A stretch of DNA of 64,000 nucleotides from Hymenobacter cavernae (GCF_014641455.1 NZ_BMHT01000005.1:437357-501356), one strand, 5' to 3'; counted from the stretch's first letter, positions 1 to 9,041 are shown. The notes: generated from the letters alone by a model not told the origin. Numbers and translations are program-made.

Positions 1-36
1 CCCCAACCTGACCTCGCCTACTTGCACACCTCTCCA

Positions 37-579
37 ATGGCTTCTCTTAGCACTCCCGAAATCGAAATGCTCACCCGCAAGGAAATAGAAAACCGTGCCC
101 AGGAAGTGTTGCAGCAAGCCGGCGCTACTGCCACGCTCCCCATCGACCCGCTTACGCTGGCTGATGCCGCCGGCATAAAGGTGCACAACGCGGAGTTTTC
201 GCAAGGGAATTTGTCGGGCATGATTACCCGGCAAGGCCAGGACACGATTATTCTGGTGAAAGAATCGGAGCCGGGCAACCGCAAGCGCTTTACCATTGCC
301 CACGAGCTAGGTCACCACTTTCTGCATCTGGCCAGCGCCGACGGCTCTTTCGTGGATAACACCATCAACCTGTTTCGCGAGCAGTTCCACGACCACGCGC
401 CCGACGCCGACCGCGCCCGCGAAACGGAAGCCAACCGCTTTGCCGCCGCCCTGCTCATGCCCGAGTCGTTAATGCGCCGCGAATTTGCCCAGAACCCCGA
501 CATCGACTACCTGGCCTGGCGCTTTGGCGTGTCGGAGCAGGCCATGGGCTACCGCATTGCCGAACTAGGCCTACGCTAA
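37..579 (+). CDS. ImmA/IrrE family metallo-endopeptidase
   Basis: A protein of about 180 residues with the zinc-peptidase motif HELGHH (first His near residue 89), preceded by the family-typical stretch RFTIAHELGHH. A downstream ETEANRFAAALLMP segment matches the second conserved block and supplies a Glu likely to be the third zinc ligand. Family members cleave repressors or regulators in stress responses and mobile-element control, or act as antitoxin-like partners. No XRE helix-turn-helix is fused here and none precedes it in the window. I chose the ATG at 37; an upstream in-frame TTG at 22 would add five residues. A membrane protein starts 3 bases after the stop, so the two are probably co-transcribed. 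The substrate is unknown. Confidence 0.88.
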   Translation: MASLSTPEIEMLTRKEIENRAQEVLQQAGATATLPIDPLTLADAAGIKVHNAEFSQGNLSGMITRQGQDTIILVKESEPGNRKRFTIAHELGHHFLHLASADGSFVDNTINLFREQFHDHAPDADRARETEANRFAAALLMPESLMRREFAQNPDIDYLAWRFGVSEQAMGYRIAELGLR

Positions 580-582
580 CGT

Positions 583-993
583 ATGCAAGAGCTGCTCAAC
601 TCGCTGCCCCCCGAACTGCGCGACAAAGTGGAATCCGTCGGTCCGCCGGTAAATCCGGGCGAGTTGGAGTCGTTTGAGCGAGTCACGCGAGCCCGCGACC
701 AGAGCTTCAAGCTCCAAACCCTGGTCAACGCGTGGCGGCTTCAGAACGAGGCCGAGCGCACCCTACGGCAGAAAGTAGCCTGGTACATCCTAGGTATGCT
801 CGCCTTCCAGACGCTGCTGGTCAACGTCTGCTTCTTCCTGATCGGCTTCAACGTTCTGCACGTCGATGCGGGCTTGTCGAAGATCTTCGTGCTGGCCGTA
901 TTTGCCGAAATCGTGTCGATGGTGCTCATTGTGCTGCGCTACCTGTTCCCGCAGCTCGGCAACGAGTTCTTGCAGCTAATCAAGGATTTGTAG
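583..993 (+). CDS. small two-helix membrane protein next to ImmA-like peptidase
   Basis: A protein of 136 residues that I do not recognise as a named family. The N-terminal 60 or so residues are soluble and charged. Two hydrophobic segments follow, at about 66-88 (WYILGMLAFQTLLVNVCFFL) and 97-118 (IFVLAVFAEIVSMVLIVLRY), then a short C-terminal tail. Its start lies 3 bases after the stop of the ImmA/IrrE-like peptidase, which suggests translational coupling and a shared role. It could be a membrane partner or substrate of the peptidase, but that is inference from position only. Confidence 0.7.
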   Translation: MQELLNSLPPELRDKVESVGPPVNPGELESFERVTRARDQSFKLQTLVNAWRLQNEAERTLRQKVAWYILGMLAFQTLLVNVCFFLIGFNVLHVDAGLSKIFVLAVFAEIVSMVLIVLRYLFPQLGNEFLQLIKDL

Positions 994-1008
994 TTTGGGT
1001 GCAGTAGG

Positions 1009-1160
1009 AACGTCATTCCGATGCCAGGAGGAATCTCGCGTGCAGTCGTTGAGGTGGTAAACCCTGACGATTGGAGTTAGCATGGCACGCGAGATGCTTC
1101 GCTCTGCATGACGTTCTGGCGAAGCACGCGAGATTCCTCGCTAGGCTCGGAATGACGTTC
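1009..1160. repeat. composite long inverted repeat, family A (GTCATTCCGAG type)
   Basis: The element begins GAACGTCATTCCG and ends CGGAATGACGTTC. The arms also share GGAATCTCGCGTGC / GCACGCGAGATTCC. Inside lies a second right-hand arm (about 1081-1115: GCACGCGAGATGCTTCG, GCATGACGTTC) of the related GTCATGC subtype, so two elements appear merged. Related hairpins occur at 32284, 38631, 43982, 49222 and 57840. This is a dispersed non-coding repeat and no protein is encoded in it. Confidence 0.85.
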
Positions 1161-1272
1161 TGGCAAGTAGCTGAACCTGTATTCTCAGACCTAGGTTTTA
1201 GCTTTGTGCAACCGGATAAGATCCGCCGTGTCCGGTTGCTACAGGTTCTCTTCGGAACCCGCTTCGTCTGCC

Positions 1273-1719
1273 ATGTTTCGCTCTTCTCCCGCCCGAAAAG
1301 CCCGTCGTCAATTCATTCATCGTCGGCTCCGGATGCGCTTGCGCATGTTCGCGCTGGTGTTCACCGTGATGCTGTCCATCGTGACGTACGACTTGGTAGA
1401 ATTCGATACGCAGGTGCCGCCTGCCATCGGCGCGGCGCTGGGCGGCTTTGTCGTCGGGATGCTGCTGGCGCGCATCGCCAACATCCGGTGGCACGAAGAG
1501 GCCAGCCAGGTAGTAGCCAAGATGGACAAGCTAGGAGTGGCGGTGCTGGTGTGCTACGTGGCGTTTGCTTTCTCCCGGCGCTGGATCTTCGGCCATTGGT
1601 TTGCGGGCGCTGAATTGTCGGTGGTCGCCATGAGCTTCACGGCGGGCGTGATGCTCGCCCGGTTGTTCTTCATGCGCCGCGAAATCATTCGCATTCTCAA
1701 GAGCCAGGAGAAGTATTAA
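1273..1719 (+). CDS. hypothetical multi-pass membrane protein
   Basis: A protein of about 148 residues from the ATG at 1273. The frame is open further upstream (TTG at 1204), but the extra residues look non-natural. A very basic N-terminus (RSSPARKARRQFIHRRLRMR) is followed by four hydrophobic segments: FALVFTVMLSIVTYDLV, IGAALGGFVVGMLLARI, LGVAVLVCYVAFAF and LSVVAMSFTAGVMLARLFF. The tail is basic (RREIIRILKSQEKY). The positive N-terminus suggests a cytoplasmic start. I recognise no catalytic motif and assign no function. It stands alone after the family A repeat. Confidence 0.6.
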   Translation: MFRSSPARKARRQFIHRRLRMRLRMFALVFTVMLSIVTYDLVEFDTQVPPAIGAALGGFVVGMLLARIANIRWHEEASQVVAKMDKLGVAVLVCYVAFAFSRRWIFGHWFAGAELSVVAMSFTAGVMLARLFFMRREIIRILKSQEKY

Positions 1720-1942
1720 GGCAACCTAGGCTCACACGTAGCTAGGTTTACTGATGCGCTGATTTTCTGCTGTTGAGCAGCTATTTGCCGGTTCTCACCT
1801 GCTGGTTTTCCTGAAAAGCAATAACTGTATGATTAACAGAATTTTGGCTTCATGATAAATTCGTAAATCCGGTAGATCCAATCCATACTCCGGCTTCGTA
1901 GCTCCTGAGCAACTAAGTTTTTTCACATTAAAATCAAATTAA

Positions 1943-3448
1943 ATGAAAAATCTTTTCAGCCTACGGAAGCTAGCTTTTGTGGGAGCACTATTCTTCGCTC
2001 TCAGCAGCTGCGACGATGATGGCGACTTTCCGGGTTACGAAGTGGGGCTTGACATTCCTTTCTACGCGCTGGAAGATGGGGTACGCCTGGTGGCTTTTTC
2101 CGCGGGTAACGCGCAAACCCCAGCCAGCGCCGCTTCCATTGCGGGCCTGCAAACAGGCGAAACCATCCTCGCCATCGACTTTCGGCCTGCTACTGGCCAG
2201 CTGTATGGCCTAGGTAGCACGAGTCGCCTCTATGTTATTGATCCGGCCACGGGTACGGCTCGCCAGATTGGCGCCGGGCCCTTCACGCCGGTCTTAAGCG
2301 GCACCATCGCCGGCTTCGATTTTAATCCTACCGTCGACCGCATACGCCTGGTGACGAGCACCGGCCAAAACCTGCGCCTGAACCCCGAGACGGGTACCGT
2401 GGCCAACACTGATGGCACCATCAACGGCGCCACCGGGGCTAGCATTGCCGCCGTGGCTTACACCGGCAACGTATCGGGGGCAACGACTACTACCCTCTAT
2501 GATATTGATGTGACAACGCAAAAGCTCTATAAGCAGATGCCGCCCAACGACGGCACGCTGGTAGAAGTAGGCTCGTTGAACCTAGCCATCTCCGGCGACG
2601 GTGGCTTTGACATCGCGCCCGAAACCGACAAGGCATTAGGTCTTTTCAAAGTTGGCGGCAAGGCTACGCTCTTCTCCGTTGACCTAGCTACGGGTAAGGC
2701 CAGCATTATTTCCGCGTATAGCAAATCGTATACGGGCATCGCCATCCCAACTCAGCCGGTAGCGTACGCCGTTAATGCGACCAACAACCTACTGATCTTC
2801 AACCCGGAAAAGCCCGCCACTAGTATTGCCAAACCGATTACCGGCTTAGCTGGTGGCGAAAGCATCATTGGTATCGACTTCCGCCCCGTAAACGGCCAGC
2901 TATACGCTGTGAGCAGCAACAGCCGCGTGCTTACGCTTAATACTTCATCGGGTGCGGCCGCCGTAGTGGCAGCGCTAAGTACCCCACTCGTGGGCACTTC
3001 CTTCGGCGTCGATTTCAACCCGACCGTTGACCGCATCCGCATTGTGAGCAACACCGGCCAGAACCTGCGCGTGAACCCCGCGGACGGCGTAGCCATTGTG
3101 GATGGCGCCCTGAACCCCGGCACACCCGCCGTAACGGGCGCGGCCTACACCAACAACTTCGCGGGCGCTACCAGCACGATGCTGTACGACATTGACGTGA
3201 ACACCGATAAACTCTACCTTCAAAACCCGCCGAACAACGGCACGCTGGTGGAAGTAGGCAACCTAGGGGTGAACGTAGAAGCCACCACCGGCTTCGACAT
3301 CGGCGGCACCAGCAACACGCCTTACGCTCTGCTCACCTCGGGCGGTAGCACCAAGCTCTACCGCATCAACCCTAACACCGGCGCTGCCACTACCACCGGC
3401 GACTTCAACGGCTCCGCTACTGGCTTCGCGCTGGGCCTGGGTTTCTAG
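1943..3448 (+). CDS. DUF4394 repeat lipoprotein
   Basis: A 501-residue exported lipoprotein. The signal peptide MKNLFSLRKLAFVGALFFALSS ends in a lipobox (SSC, Cys23) followed by Asp residues, as in many Bacteroidota lipoproteins. The mature part has two tandem copies of about 230 residues. Each contains IDFRP.TGQLY, FDFNPTVDRIR(L/I)V, GQNLR.NP and a later LYDIDV.T.KLY...PPN(D/N)GTLVEVG block. These are signatures of DUF4394, a predicted beta-propeller-like domain. The internal duplication is obvious by eye (about residues 45-260 and 270-500). Function is unknown; it is probably a cell-surface or periplasmic protein. A strong terminator follows directly. Confidence 0.85.
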   Translation: MKNLFSLRKLAFVGALFFALSSCDDDGDFPGYEVGLDIPFYALEDGVRLVAFSAGNAQTPASAASIAGLQTGETILAIDFRPATGQLYGLGSTSRLYVIDPATGTARQIGAGPFTPVLSGTIAGFDFNPTVDRIRLVTSTGQNLRLNPETGTVANTDGTINGATGASIAAVAYTGNVSGATTTTLYDIDVTTQKLYKQMPPNDGTLVEVGSLNLAISGDGGFDIAPETDKALGLFKVGGKATLFSVDLATGKASIISAYSKSYTGIAIPTQPVAYAVNATNNLLIFNPEKPATSIAKPITGLAGGESIIGIDFRPVNGQLYAVSSNSRVLTLNTSSGAAAVVAALSTPLVGTSFGVDFNPTVDRIRIVSNTGQNLRVNPADGVAIVDGALNPGTPAVTGAAYTNNFAGATSTMLYDIDVNTDKLYLQNPPNNGTLVEVGNLGVNVEATTGFDIGGTSNTPYALLTSGGSTKLYRINPNTGAATTTGDFNGSATGFALGLGF

Positions 3449-3471
3449 GAAACACTCATTGATGAAGTAAG

Positions 3472-3505
3472 AAAGCGCCCCGGCTAGTTAGCCGGGGCGC
3501 TTTTT
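3472..3505 (+). terminator. rho-independent terminator after DUF4394 gene
   Basis: A GC-rich stem (AAAGCGCCCCGGC / GCCGGGGCGCTTT) with a short loop is followed by a T run. It lies 24 bases after the stop codon. Confidence 0.9.
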
Positions 3506-3562
3506 GATGTTGGCAGGAAGACGGCAATCTGACAGTTGATGCCAGCTAAGCATAACAAGCTA

Positions 3563-3826
3563 TTAAGCTAAGGTCATATGATACGTCGGCCGGTAGGCTT
3601 CGTAGTCCTGCATCACTTGCCGCAAGATGCCCATATCCTTCGGGCACGTCTGGTCGAACTCTTGCCAGTTGATGAATGTCAGCTGCGGCGGCATTTGCAC
3701 CACCGCCACAATGCAGTCCCAGAAGGCATCCCAACTAACGCCATACCACTCCGGAAAACCTAGCTCGCGCTTAACTAGCTCGTGAAAGGCGGGTTTGCTG
3801 GTAATACCACTTAGGTCGATTGTCAT
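3563..3826 (-). CDS. barstar family protein (ribonuclease inhibitor-like)
   Basis: A protein of 87 residues from the ATG at 3826; the open frame extends upstream but with no homology-like sequence. The order of motifs fits barstar (PF01337): an N-terminal beta strand MTIDLSGI, then the helix FHELVKRELGFPEWYGVSWDA with the conserved GFP.WYG.(N/S)WDAFWDCI block, then a central strand and helix. In known systems barstar binds and blocks an extracellular barnase-type RNase within the producing cell. No barnase-like gene is visible nearby, so this is an orphan immunity-like gene. Its neighbours on both sides are on the opposite strand. Confidence 0.85.
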   Translation of the reverse strand: MTIDLSGITSKPAFHELVKRELGFPEWYGVSWDAFWDCIVAVVQMPPQLTFINWQEFDQTCPKDMGILRQVMQDYEAYRPTYHMTLA

Positions 3827-3849
3827 GAGTTGATTGGTGAGGCAGATGA

Positions 3850-3876
3850 GGGAGCTACAAGCTCGCGCTAATTGAG
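3850..3876. repeat. REP-like palindrome, single copy
   Basis: GAGCTACAAGCTCGCGCTAA: a short palindrome (GAGCTACAAGCTC) followed by GCGCTA. It is nearly identical to the unit at 4934-4960 in the REP-like cluster downstream. Confidence 0.6.
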
Positions 3877-4010
3877 TAGCTAGGGCGTACGCAGCTCGCC
3901 CAATGCAGATACGGTTCATAAGCAAAAACAATCCTGATGGGTGAGTGGTCTTAGAGCAAGCTACTTTACCAAAAAGCGGCTCACAGACTACTCGCTCATC
4001 TTACTTGCTT

Positions 4011-4733
4011 ATGAACATTGGAATCATTGGGGCTGGCCACATCGGCAGCGCCCTGGCCGTGCGGCTCACCAGCCTTGGTCACTCGGTCTATATTGCCAAC
4101 TCACGCGGCCCTGAAACCCTAACGGACTTGGCCCAAAAAACCGGTGCTACCCCCGTCACGGCCCAGGAAGCCGCCCGCCACGGAGACATCATTGTGGTCA
4201 CCATTCCGCTGAAAAAAATCCCCGACCTGCCCAAAGACCTGTTCGAGGGCGTGTCCGCCGATGTGCCGGTCATTGACACGAGCAACTACTACCCCTTGCT
4301 GCGCGATGGCCAAATTCCGGAGCTGGAAAGCGGCGACCTGACCGAGAGCGAATGGGTGCAGCAGCACCTAGGCCGCCCGGTGTTGAAGGTGTTCAACAAC
4401 ATCTTCGCCGCGAGCCTTGAAAACAACGGCCAGCCTGCCGGCACGCCCGGCCGCATCGCGCTATTGGTGGCCGGCGACGATGCCGCCGCTAAGCAGAAGG
4501 CAATGGCCTTGGTAGAGGAGCTAGGCTTCGACGCCCTGGACGGCGGCAGCCTGCACGAGTCGTGGCGGCAGCAGCCTGGCTCGCCCCTGTACTGCACCGA
4601 TTTATCTGCGGCCGACGTGCAACAGCATTTGGCTAGCCTAGGTACTGTGTACACGCCTGAGCAGCATACCCAATTCGCGGCCAACCAAGCTGCGTCAGAA
4701 AAACAATTAGAGGCACAAGGCGTCAAGCTGTAA
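4011..4733 (+). CDS. NADPH-dependent F420 reductase-like oxidoreductase
   Basis: A protein of 240 residues from the ATG at 4011, where the family-typical N-terminus MNIGIIGAGHIGSALAVRL begins. This is a Rossmann fold with the GxGxxG dinucleotide loop, followed by ANSRGPETL, typical of NADP binding. The middle (VVTIPLKKIPDLP, VIDTSNYYP, GRPVLKVFNNI) matches the F420_oxidored/NADP-oxidoreductase family (PF03807). Coenzyme F420 is not expected in Bacteroidota, so the true substrate is probably another small molecule reduced with NADPH. It is a single gene with a strong hairpin downstream. Confidence 0.85.
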   Translation: MNIGIIGAGHIGSALAVRLTSLGHSVYIANSRGPETLTDLAQKTGATPVTAQEAARHGDIIVVTIPLKKIPDLPKDLFEGVSADVPVIDTSNYYPLLRDGQIPELESGDLTESEWVQQHLGRPVLKVFNNIFAASLENNGQPAGTPGRIALLVAGDDAAAKQKAMALVEELGFDALDGGSLHESWRQQPGSPLYCTDLSAADVQQHLASLGTVYTPEQHTQFAANQAASEKQLEAQGVKL

Positions 4734-4785
4734 GGGCCACAGCCCCACCCCACGTTGGCTACGCAACTGCTAGCTGGTTGTCTTA

Positions 4786-4835
4786 AGCCCCAACAAAAGA
4801 GCCCTGGCAGTTGCCAGGGCTCTTTTGTTGGGGCT
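4786..4835 (+). terminator. long perfect terminator hairpin
   Basis: Arms of about 24 bases (AGCCCCAACAAAAGAGCCCT and its complement) meet around a minimal GT loop. The A-rich and T-rich parts of the arms let it work in either direction. Confidence 0.85.
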
Positions 4836-4904
4836 ATTCGATGAAAGGGAGTTAGTGCTTCTTGCAACAGTCTTGCTCTTGCGTAGTTTGCCGCTGCGCG
4901 GCAG

Positions 4905-5156
4905 TGGAGGTTGTACCTCCACCTCAAAGCTTATCACGAGCTACAAGCTCGCGCTAGTTAGGGGAGACTATCTATTATATTCTCGGTCTTTGCCCGGCCG
5001 GATTTGCAATCCAACAATTGTCTTAGCAACTCAGGCAAAACAGTGCTATCTTGCTTCTACTGGCAGCAGGGATTATGAATCCTCTATTTAAAATAGCTGG
5101 ATTATAAATTCGGCCAAGTCTAGAGGCATTATCACGAGTCAGAAGTCCGTGCTAGT
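4905..5156. repeat. cluster of REP-like short palindromes
   Basis: The gap 4836-5241 has no credible gene. It holds several 13-18 base imperfect palindromes in a row: GGAGGTTGTACCTCC (4906), CGAGCTACAAGCTCG (4936) followed by CGCTAGTTAG, CCGGATTTGCAATCC (about 4999), GGGATTATGAATCC (about 5069), CTGGATTATAAATTCGG (about 5097) and CACGAGTCAGAAGTCCGTG followed by CTAGTTGG (about 5133). The shared GCTAGTT(A/G)G after two of the units suggests one decayed element family. They resemble the bacterial REP sequences mobilised by RAYT transposases, but no RAYT gene is in the window. Confidence 0.6.
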
Positions 5157-5241
5157 TGGAAGTAGCCCTCATCTCTATAAGGGTTAATAAACTAGATTAA
5201 TTACAATGACATAAATAACGCGATAATAACATTACTCATAT

Positions 5242-6201
5242 ATGGCTCCTAACTCTTTTACATTCAATTGGCATCCTTTTTTAGTATTTTCGATTATAGT
5301 ATCTACAGGTTTTTTTGGAGGTATTATCAATTATTATTATTCGTTTGAAGGCGATAACACAGTAAAAAATAAGGAGCGTTTTATTAGATGCGTTTTATTG
5401 TCTATTGGATCATCTTTACTAGTACCTAATTTTTTACAAATGATATCAAGCCCGATAATAGAAAAGTCATTAGAAAACTCTAACCTTTATTTAATTCTGA
5501 TTGGATTTTGTTTAGTGTTCGGAATCTTTTCAAGAAGATTTATAACTGGAATAGGAGATAAGATCTTAGCCTCAGTCAAAAAAGCCGAAGAAAAGGCTGA
5601 AATCGCTGAAGAAAAGGCTAAGAAAGGCGTAGAACTAGCCGAAGAAGCAAAAACAGAGAATGACTCAACAAAACAGCAAGTAAAAGACTTAAATGTCGCA
5701 TTAAGTGTTAGTGAATCAAATACAGAGTTATTACAAGAGCCCCAAGAAGATGCATACGAAGAGTTAATTAACAAGGCAAATGATTTTGTAAGAGAAACTA
5801 CTATAGGAAATTATGCAATAAGACTAGAACTAAAAGCATCTCTAGGCAGAGAGATGGGGTTAATAATAATAAATAATAATTTAGATAGAGAATTTATCCT
5901 CAGTCAATCAAGTAGCGAAGGCATATATTTGGCCATATGCTACTCAGTCAAGCTTAGACCTAGGATAGGAGATTTCACCATATTAGATAAAATAAGCAAT
6001 AAGATATCACAAAAATTTACAAAATATCAGTTTTGTGATTCAATTGATAAGCTAATCTTTCGCAAAGCCATGAGTTCATCTGAATATGTGAAAGCCAGGA
6101 AAATCATAGAGGGCTTCAAAATCTCGGCTGATCAAGCACTATTACAGAAGATTGAAGAGACAACTCAACTACTAAATAGGCGTGTTCATGGAGTTGAATA
6201 A
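5242..6201 (+). CDS. AT-rich membrane/coiled-coil protein, YLATT-like; unknown function
   Basis: A 319-residue protein that is far more AT-rich than its neighbours and rich in TTA/ATA codons, so probably acquired. Three hydrophobic segments lie at about 10-31 (FLVFSIIVSTGFFGGIINYY), 50-70 (VLLSIGSSLLVPNFLQMI) and 83-103 (LYLILIGFCLVFGIFSRRFI). A Glu/Lys/Ala coiled coil follows at about 112-150 (KKAEEKAEIAEEKAKKGVEL). The last 140 residues form a globular, mostly helical domain I do not recognise. The three-helix unit, with its GGIINYY, SLLVPNFL and SRRFI motifs, recalls the YLATT (YEATS-like-associating three-TM) domain from predicted prokaryotic conflict systems; this is from memory and unconfirmed. 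REP-like palindromes lie immediately upstream and clpB downstream. Confidence 0.55.
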   Translation: MAPNSFTFNWHPFLVFSIIVSTGFFGGIINYYYSFEGDNTVKNKERFIRCVLLSIGSSLLVPNFLQMISSPIIEKSLENSNLYLILIGFCLVFGIFSRRFITGIGDKILASVKKAEEKAEIAEEKAKKGVELAEEAKTENDSTKQQVKDLNVALSVSESNTELLQEPQEDAYEELINKANDFVRETTIGNYAIRLELKASLGREMGLIIINNNLDREFILSQSSSEGIYLAICYSVKLRPRIGDFTILDKISNKISQKFTKYQFCDSIDKLIFRKAMSSSEYVKARKIIEGFKISADQALLQKIEETTQLLNRRVHGVE

Positions 6202-6359
6202 TATAGGAATGCGTCATCCATTTAAGACAAATTGACTCAAACATCATTGTTTAACCCTATTCATCCAGCCAAAAAGTCACAAATAGCTCTTCTGCACCCC
6301 GTTTGCTATGTCCCTCGTAGAACTTCTTAACCCGAGGTATCTACCAACGACGAAGCAAA

Positions 6360-8975
6360 ATGAACTTTAATAACTATACCATCAAGGCGCAGGAGGCTGT
6401 GCAGAAGGCCACCGAAATTGCCGGCGCCAACCAGCAGCAAGCCATCGAGACGGGCCACCTGCTGAAGGGAATTCTGCAATCGGATGAGAACGTAGTTAGC
6501 TTCCTCACCAAGAAGCTAGGTGCCAATCAGAACCTGCTGAATACCCGCCTGGATACTATCATAAACGGTTATCCGAAGGTGAGCGGCGGGTCGCCGTACC
6601 TGTCGAACGAGGCCAACTCGGCTTTGCAGCGGGCTACAAACTACCTGAAAGAATTTGACGATGAATATGTGTCGGTGGAACACCTGCTGCTAGGTCTGCT
6701 CAGTGGCAAGGATAGCACCGCCACGCTGTTGAAAGATGTAGGCTTCACGGAGAAAGACCTGAAAGCCGCCATTAAAGAGCTACGCGGAGGCCGTAAGGTG
6801 ACCAGCCAGACAGCCGAGGATCAGTACCAGAGCCTGAACCGCTACGCTCGCAACCTCAACGACCAGGTGAAAACCGGCAAAATGGACCCGGTTATTGGCC
6901 GCGACGAAGAAATTCGGCGGGTGCTACAAATCTTGTCGCGCCGTACCAAGAACAACCCTGTTCTGCTCGGTGAGCCAGGCGTTGGTAAGACTGCCATTGT
7001 GGAAGGCTTAGCCCAGCGCATCGTGGCCGGCGACGTGCCCGAAAACCTGAAAGACAAGATCATCATGTCTTTGGACATGGGCTTGCTGATTGCCGGTGCC
7101 AAATACAAAGGCGAGTTTGAGGAACGTCTCAAATCCGTCATTAAAGAAGTAACGGACTCTGAAGGTCAGATCATTCTGTTCATCGATGAGATGCACACCT
7201 TAATTGGTGCCGGTGCGGGCGGCGAAGGTGCCATGGACGCTGCCAACCTGCTCAAGCCTGCCCTGGCTCGCGGCGAGCTGCATTCCATTGGCGCCACCAC
7301 GCTGAAGGAGTACCAGAAGTACATCGAGAAGGACAAGGCTTTGGAGCGTCGATTCCAGGCCGTGATGGTCGATGAGCCGTCCATCGAGGACGCCATCAGC
7401 ATCATGCGCGGTATTAAGGAGAAGTACGAGCTGCACCACGGCGTGCGCATTACGGATGATGCCGTAATTGCCGCCGTTGAGCTCAGCTCGCGCTACATTA
7501 CCGACCGTTTCCTTCCCGACAAAGCCATTGACTTGATGGACGAGGCCGCCGCCAAGCTCCGCATCGAGCTGAACTCCATGCCCGTGGAGCTCGACGAAGT
7601 GCAGCGCCGCATCATGCAGCTGGAGATTGAGCGCGAGGCTATTCGCCGCGAAGACAACCGCGACCGGGAAGCTGTGCTCAGCAAGGAAATTGCGGAGCTA
7701 GCTACCAAGCGCGACGACCTGAAAGCTAGGTGGCAAGGCGAGAAGGACGTGCTGACCAACATCCAGACGGTGAAGGAAAGCATCGACCGCTTCAAGGTGG
7801 AAGCCGAGCAAGCCGAACGCCAAGGCGACTACGGTCGCGTAGCCGAGCTGCGTTATGGTAAGATCCAGGAAGCCGAAGCTAAGCTGAAAGAACTGCAAAC
7901 CCAGGCCAGCGAGAACAAAGACGGTGGCTCGATGCTGCAAGAAGTGGTGACCCAAGAGGACATTGCCGAAGTAGTAGCCAAGTGGACCGGCATCCCCGTG
8001 AGCAAGATGCTCGCCAGCGACCGGGAGAAACTTTTGAACCTGGAAGGCGAGCTAGGTAAGCGCGTAGCCGGCCAGTCGGAAGCCATTGCGGCTATTTCGG
8101 ATGCCGTGCGCCGCTCGCGGGCTGGTTTGCAAGACCCACGCCGCCCCATTGGTTCGTTCATCTTCCTGGGCACCACCGGTGTCGGCAAGACGGAGCTAGC
8201 TAAGGCCCTGGCCGAGTACTTGTTCAACGACGAAAACGCCATGGTGCGCATCGACATGAGTGAGTACCAGGAGCGTCATGCCGTATCGCGCCTCATTGGG
8301 GCACCTCCCGGCTACGTGGGCTACGACGAAGGTGGGCAGCTGACGGAAGCCGTACGCCGCAAGCCGTACTCGGTGATCTTGCTCGACGAGATTGAGAAGG
8401 CCCATCCCGATGTGTTCAACATCCTGCTGCAAGTGCTGGATGATGGTCGCCTCACCGACAACAAAGGCCGGGTGGCGAACTTCAAGAACACCATCATCAT
8501 CATGACCTCCAACACCGGGGCCGACATCATTCAGAAGAATTTCAAAGAGCTGAATGAGTACAACCATGATGAGGTAGTGGACCGTACCCGTGAGGAGGTA
8601 ATTGACCGCCTCAAGCAGCACATGCGCCCTGAGTTCCTGAACCGGATTGATGAAATCATCATGTTCCAGCCGCTCAAGCGCCGCGAAATCCGCCGCATCG
8701 TGGATATCCAGTTCCGCCAGATTCAGCAGCGCCTGGAAGAAGCCGGCATCCGCTTGGAAGCTACCGACGAGGTGCTCGACTTCTTAGGTGAGCAAGGCTT
8801 CGATCCGCAGTTCGGCGCTCGCCCCTTGAAGCGCGTGTTGCAGCGCGTGATCTTGAACGAGTTATCGAAGGATATTCTCTCGGGTCGTGTGAGCAAAGAC
8901 GCGGTGGTAGAAGCCGTGCTGCAAGACGGCCAAGTTCGCTTCGAGAACGTGGACGTGCAGATTCCCGGGTTGTAG
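6360..8975 (+). CDS. clpB: ATP-dependent disaggregase ClpB
   Basis: An 871-residue Hsp100 chaperone that, with DnaK, threads aggregated proteins through its hexameric pore in the cytoplasm. An N-terminal Clp repeat domain (about 1-145) precedes NBD1, with Walker A GEPGVGKT near 204 and Walker [11 protein letters not shown] coiled-coil middle domain (about 400-520, rich in E/R/K) precedes NBD2, with Walker A GTTGVGKT near 604, a pore loop GYVGYDEGG, Walker [17 protein letters not shown] and a sensor [11 protein letters not shown]. Length and domain order are normal for ClpB, and the middle domain separates it from ClpA/ClpC. A degenerate second copy of its 3' end lies 770 bases downstream. Confidence 0.98.
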   Translation: MNFNNYTIKAQEAVQKATEIAGANQQQAIETGHLLKGILQSDENVVSFLTKKLGANQNLLNTRLDTIINGYPKVSGGSPYLSNEANSALQRATNYLKEFDDEYVSVEHLLLGLLSGKDSTATLLKDVGFTEKDLKAAIKELRGGRKVTSQTAEDQYQSLNRYARNLNDQVKTGKMDPVIGRDEEIRRVLQILSRRTKNNPVLLGEPGVGKTAIVEGLAQRIVAGDVPENLKDKIIMSLDMGLLIAGAKYKGEFEERLKSVIKEVTDSEGQIILFIDEMHTLIGAGAGGEGAMDAANLLKPALARGELHSIGATTLKEYQKYIEKDKALERRFQAVMVDEPSIEDAISIMRGIKEKYELHHGVRITDDAVIAAVELSSRYITDRFLPDKAIDLMDEAAAKLRIELNSMPVELDEVQRRIMQLEIEREAIRREDNRDREAVLSKEIAELATKRDDLKARWQGEKDVLTNIQTVKESIDRFKVEAEQAERQGDYGRVAELRYGKIQEAEAKLKELQTQASENKDGGSMLQEVVTQEDIAEVVAKWTGIPVSKMLASDREKLLNLEGELGKRVAGQSEAIAAISDAVRRSRAGLQDPRRPIGSFIFLGTTGVGKTELAKALAEYLFNDENAMVRIDMSEYQERHAVSRLIGAPPGYVGYDEGGQLTEAVRRKPYSVILLDEIEKAHPDVFNILLQVLDDGRLTDNKGRVANFKNTIIIMTSNTGADIIQKNFKELNEYNHDEVVDRTREEVIDRLKQHMRPEFLNRIDEIIMFQPLKRREIRRIVDIQFRQIQQRLEEAGIRLEATDEVLDFLGEQGFDPQFGARPLKRVLQRVILNELSKDILSGRVSKDAVVEAVLQDGQVRFENVDVQIPGL

Positions 8976-9001
8976 ACCTAGCTTTTTGTGATTGGTCAAT
9001 A

Positions 9002-9037
9002 GAACAGCCCCGCTGACCTAGGTCGGCGGGGCTGTTC
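9002..9037. terminator. bidirectional terminator shared by clpB and PIN toxin gene
   Basis: A near-perfect 36-base palindrome: GAACAGCCCCGC arms around GACCTAGGTC. It lies between convergent clpB and the PIN gene. The same hairpin recurs at 9982-10033 as part of the duplicated segment. Confidence 0.85.
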
Positions 9038-9041
9038 ACAT

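Noticed and set aside
1071..1613. 180-codon plus-strand frame overlapping the membrane-protein gene
   Set aside because: It begins inside the family A repeat and is out of frame with the better candidate at 1273-1719, which has clear membrane helices.
4825..5091. 88-codon open frame downstream of the F420-reductase-like gene
   Set aside because: It runs through the REP-like palindromes, has no recognisable domain and lacks typical codon use.
6842..8621. Several long minus-strand frames inside clpB
   Set aside because: They are antisense shadows of a fully conserved gene in GC-rich DNA.
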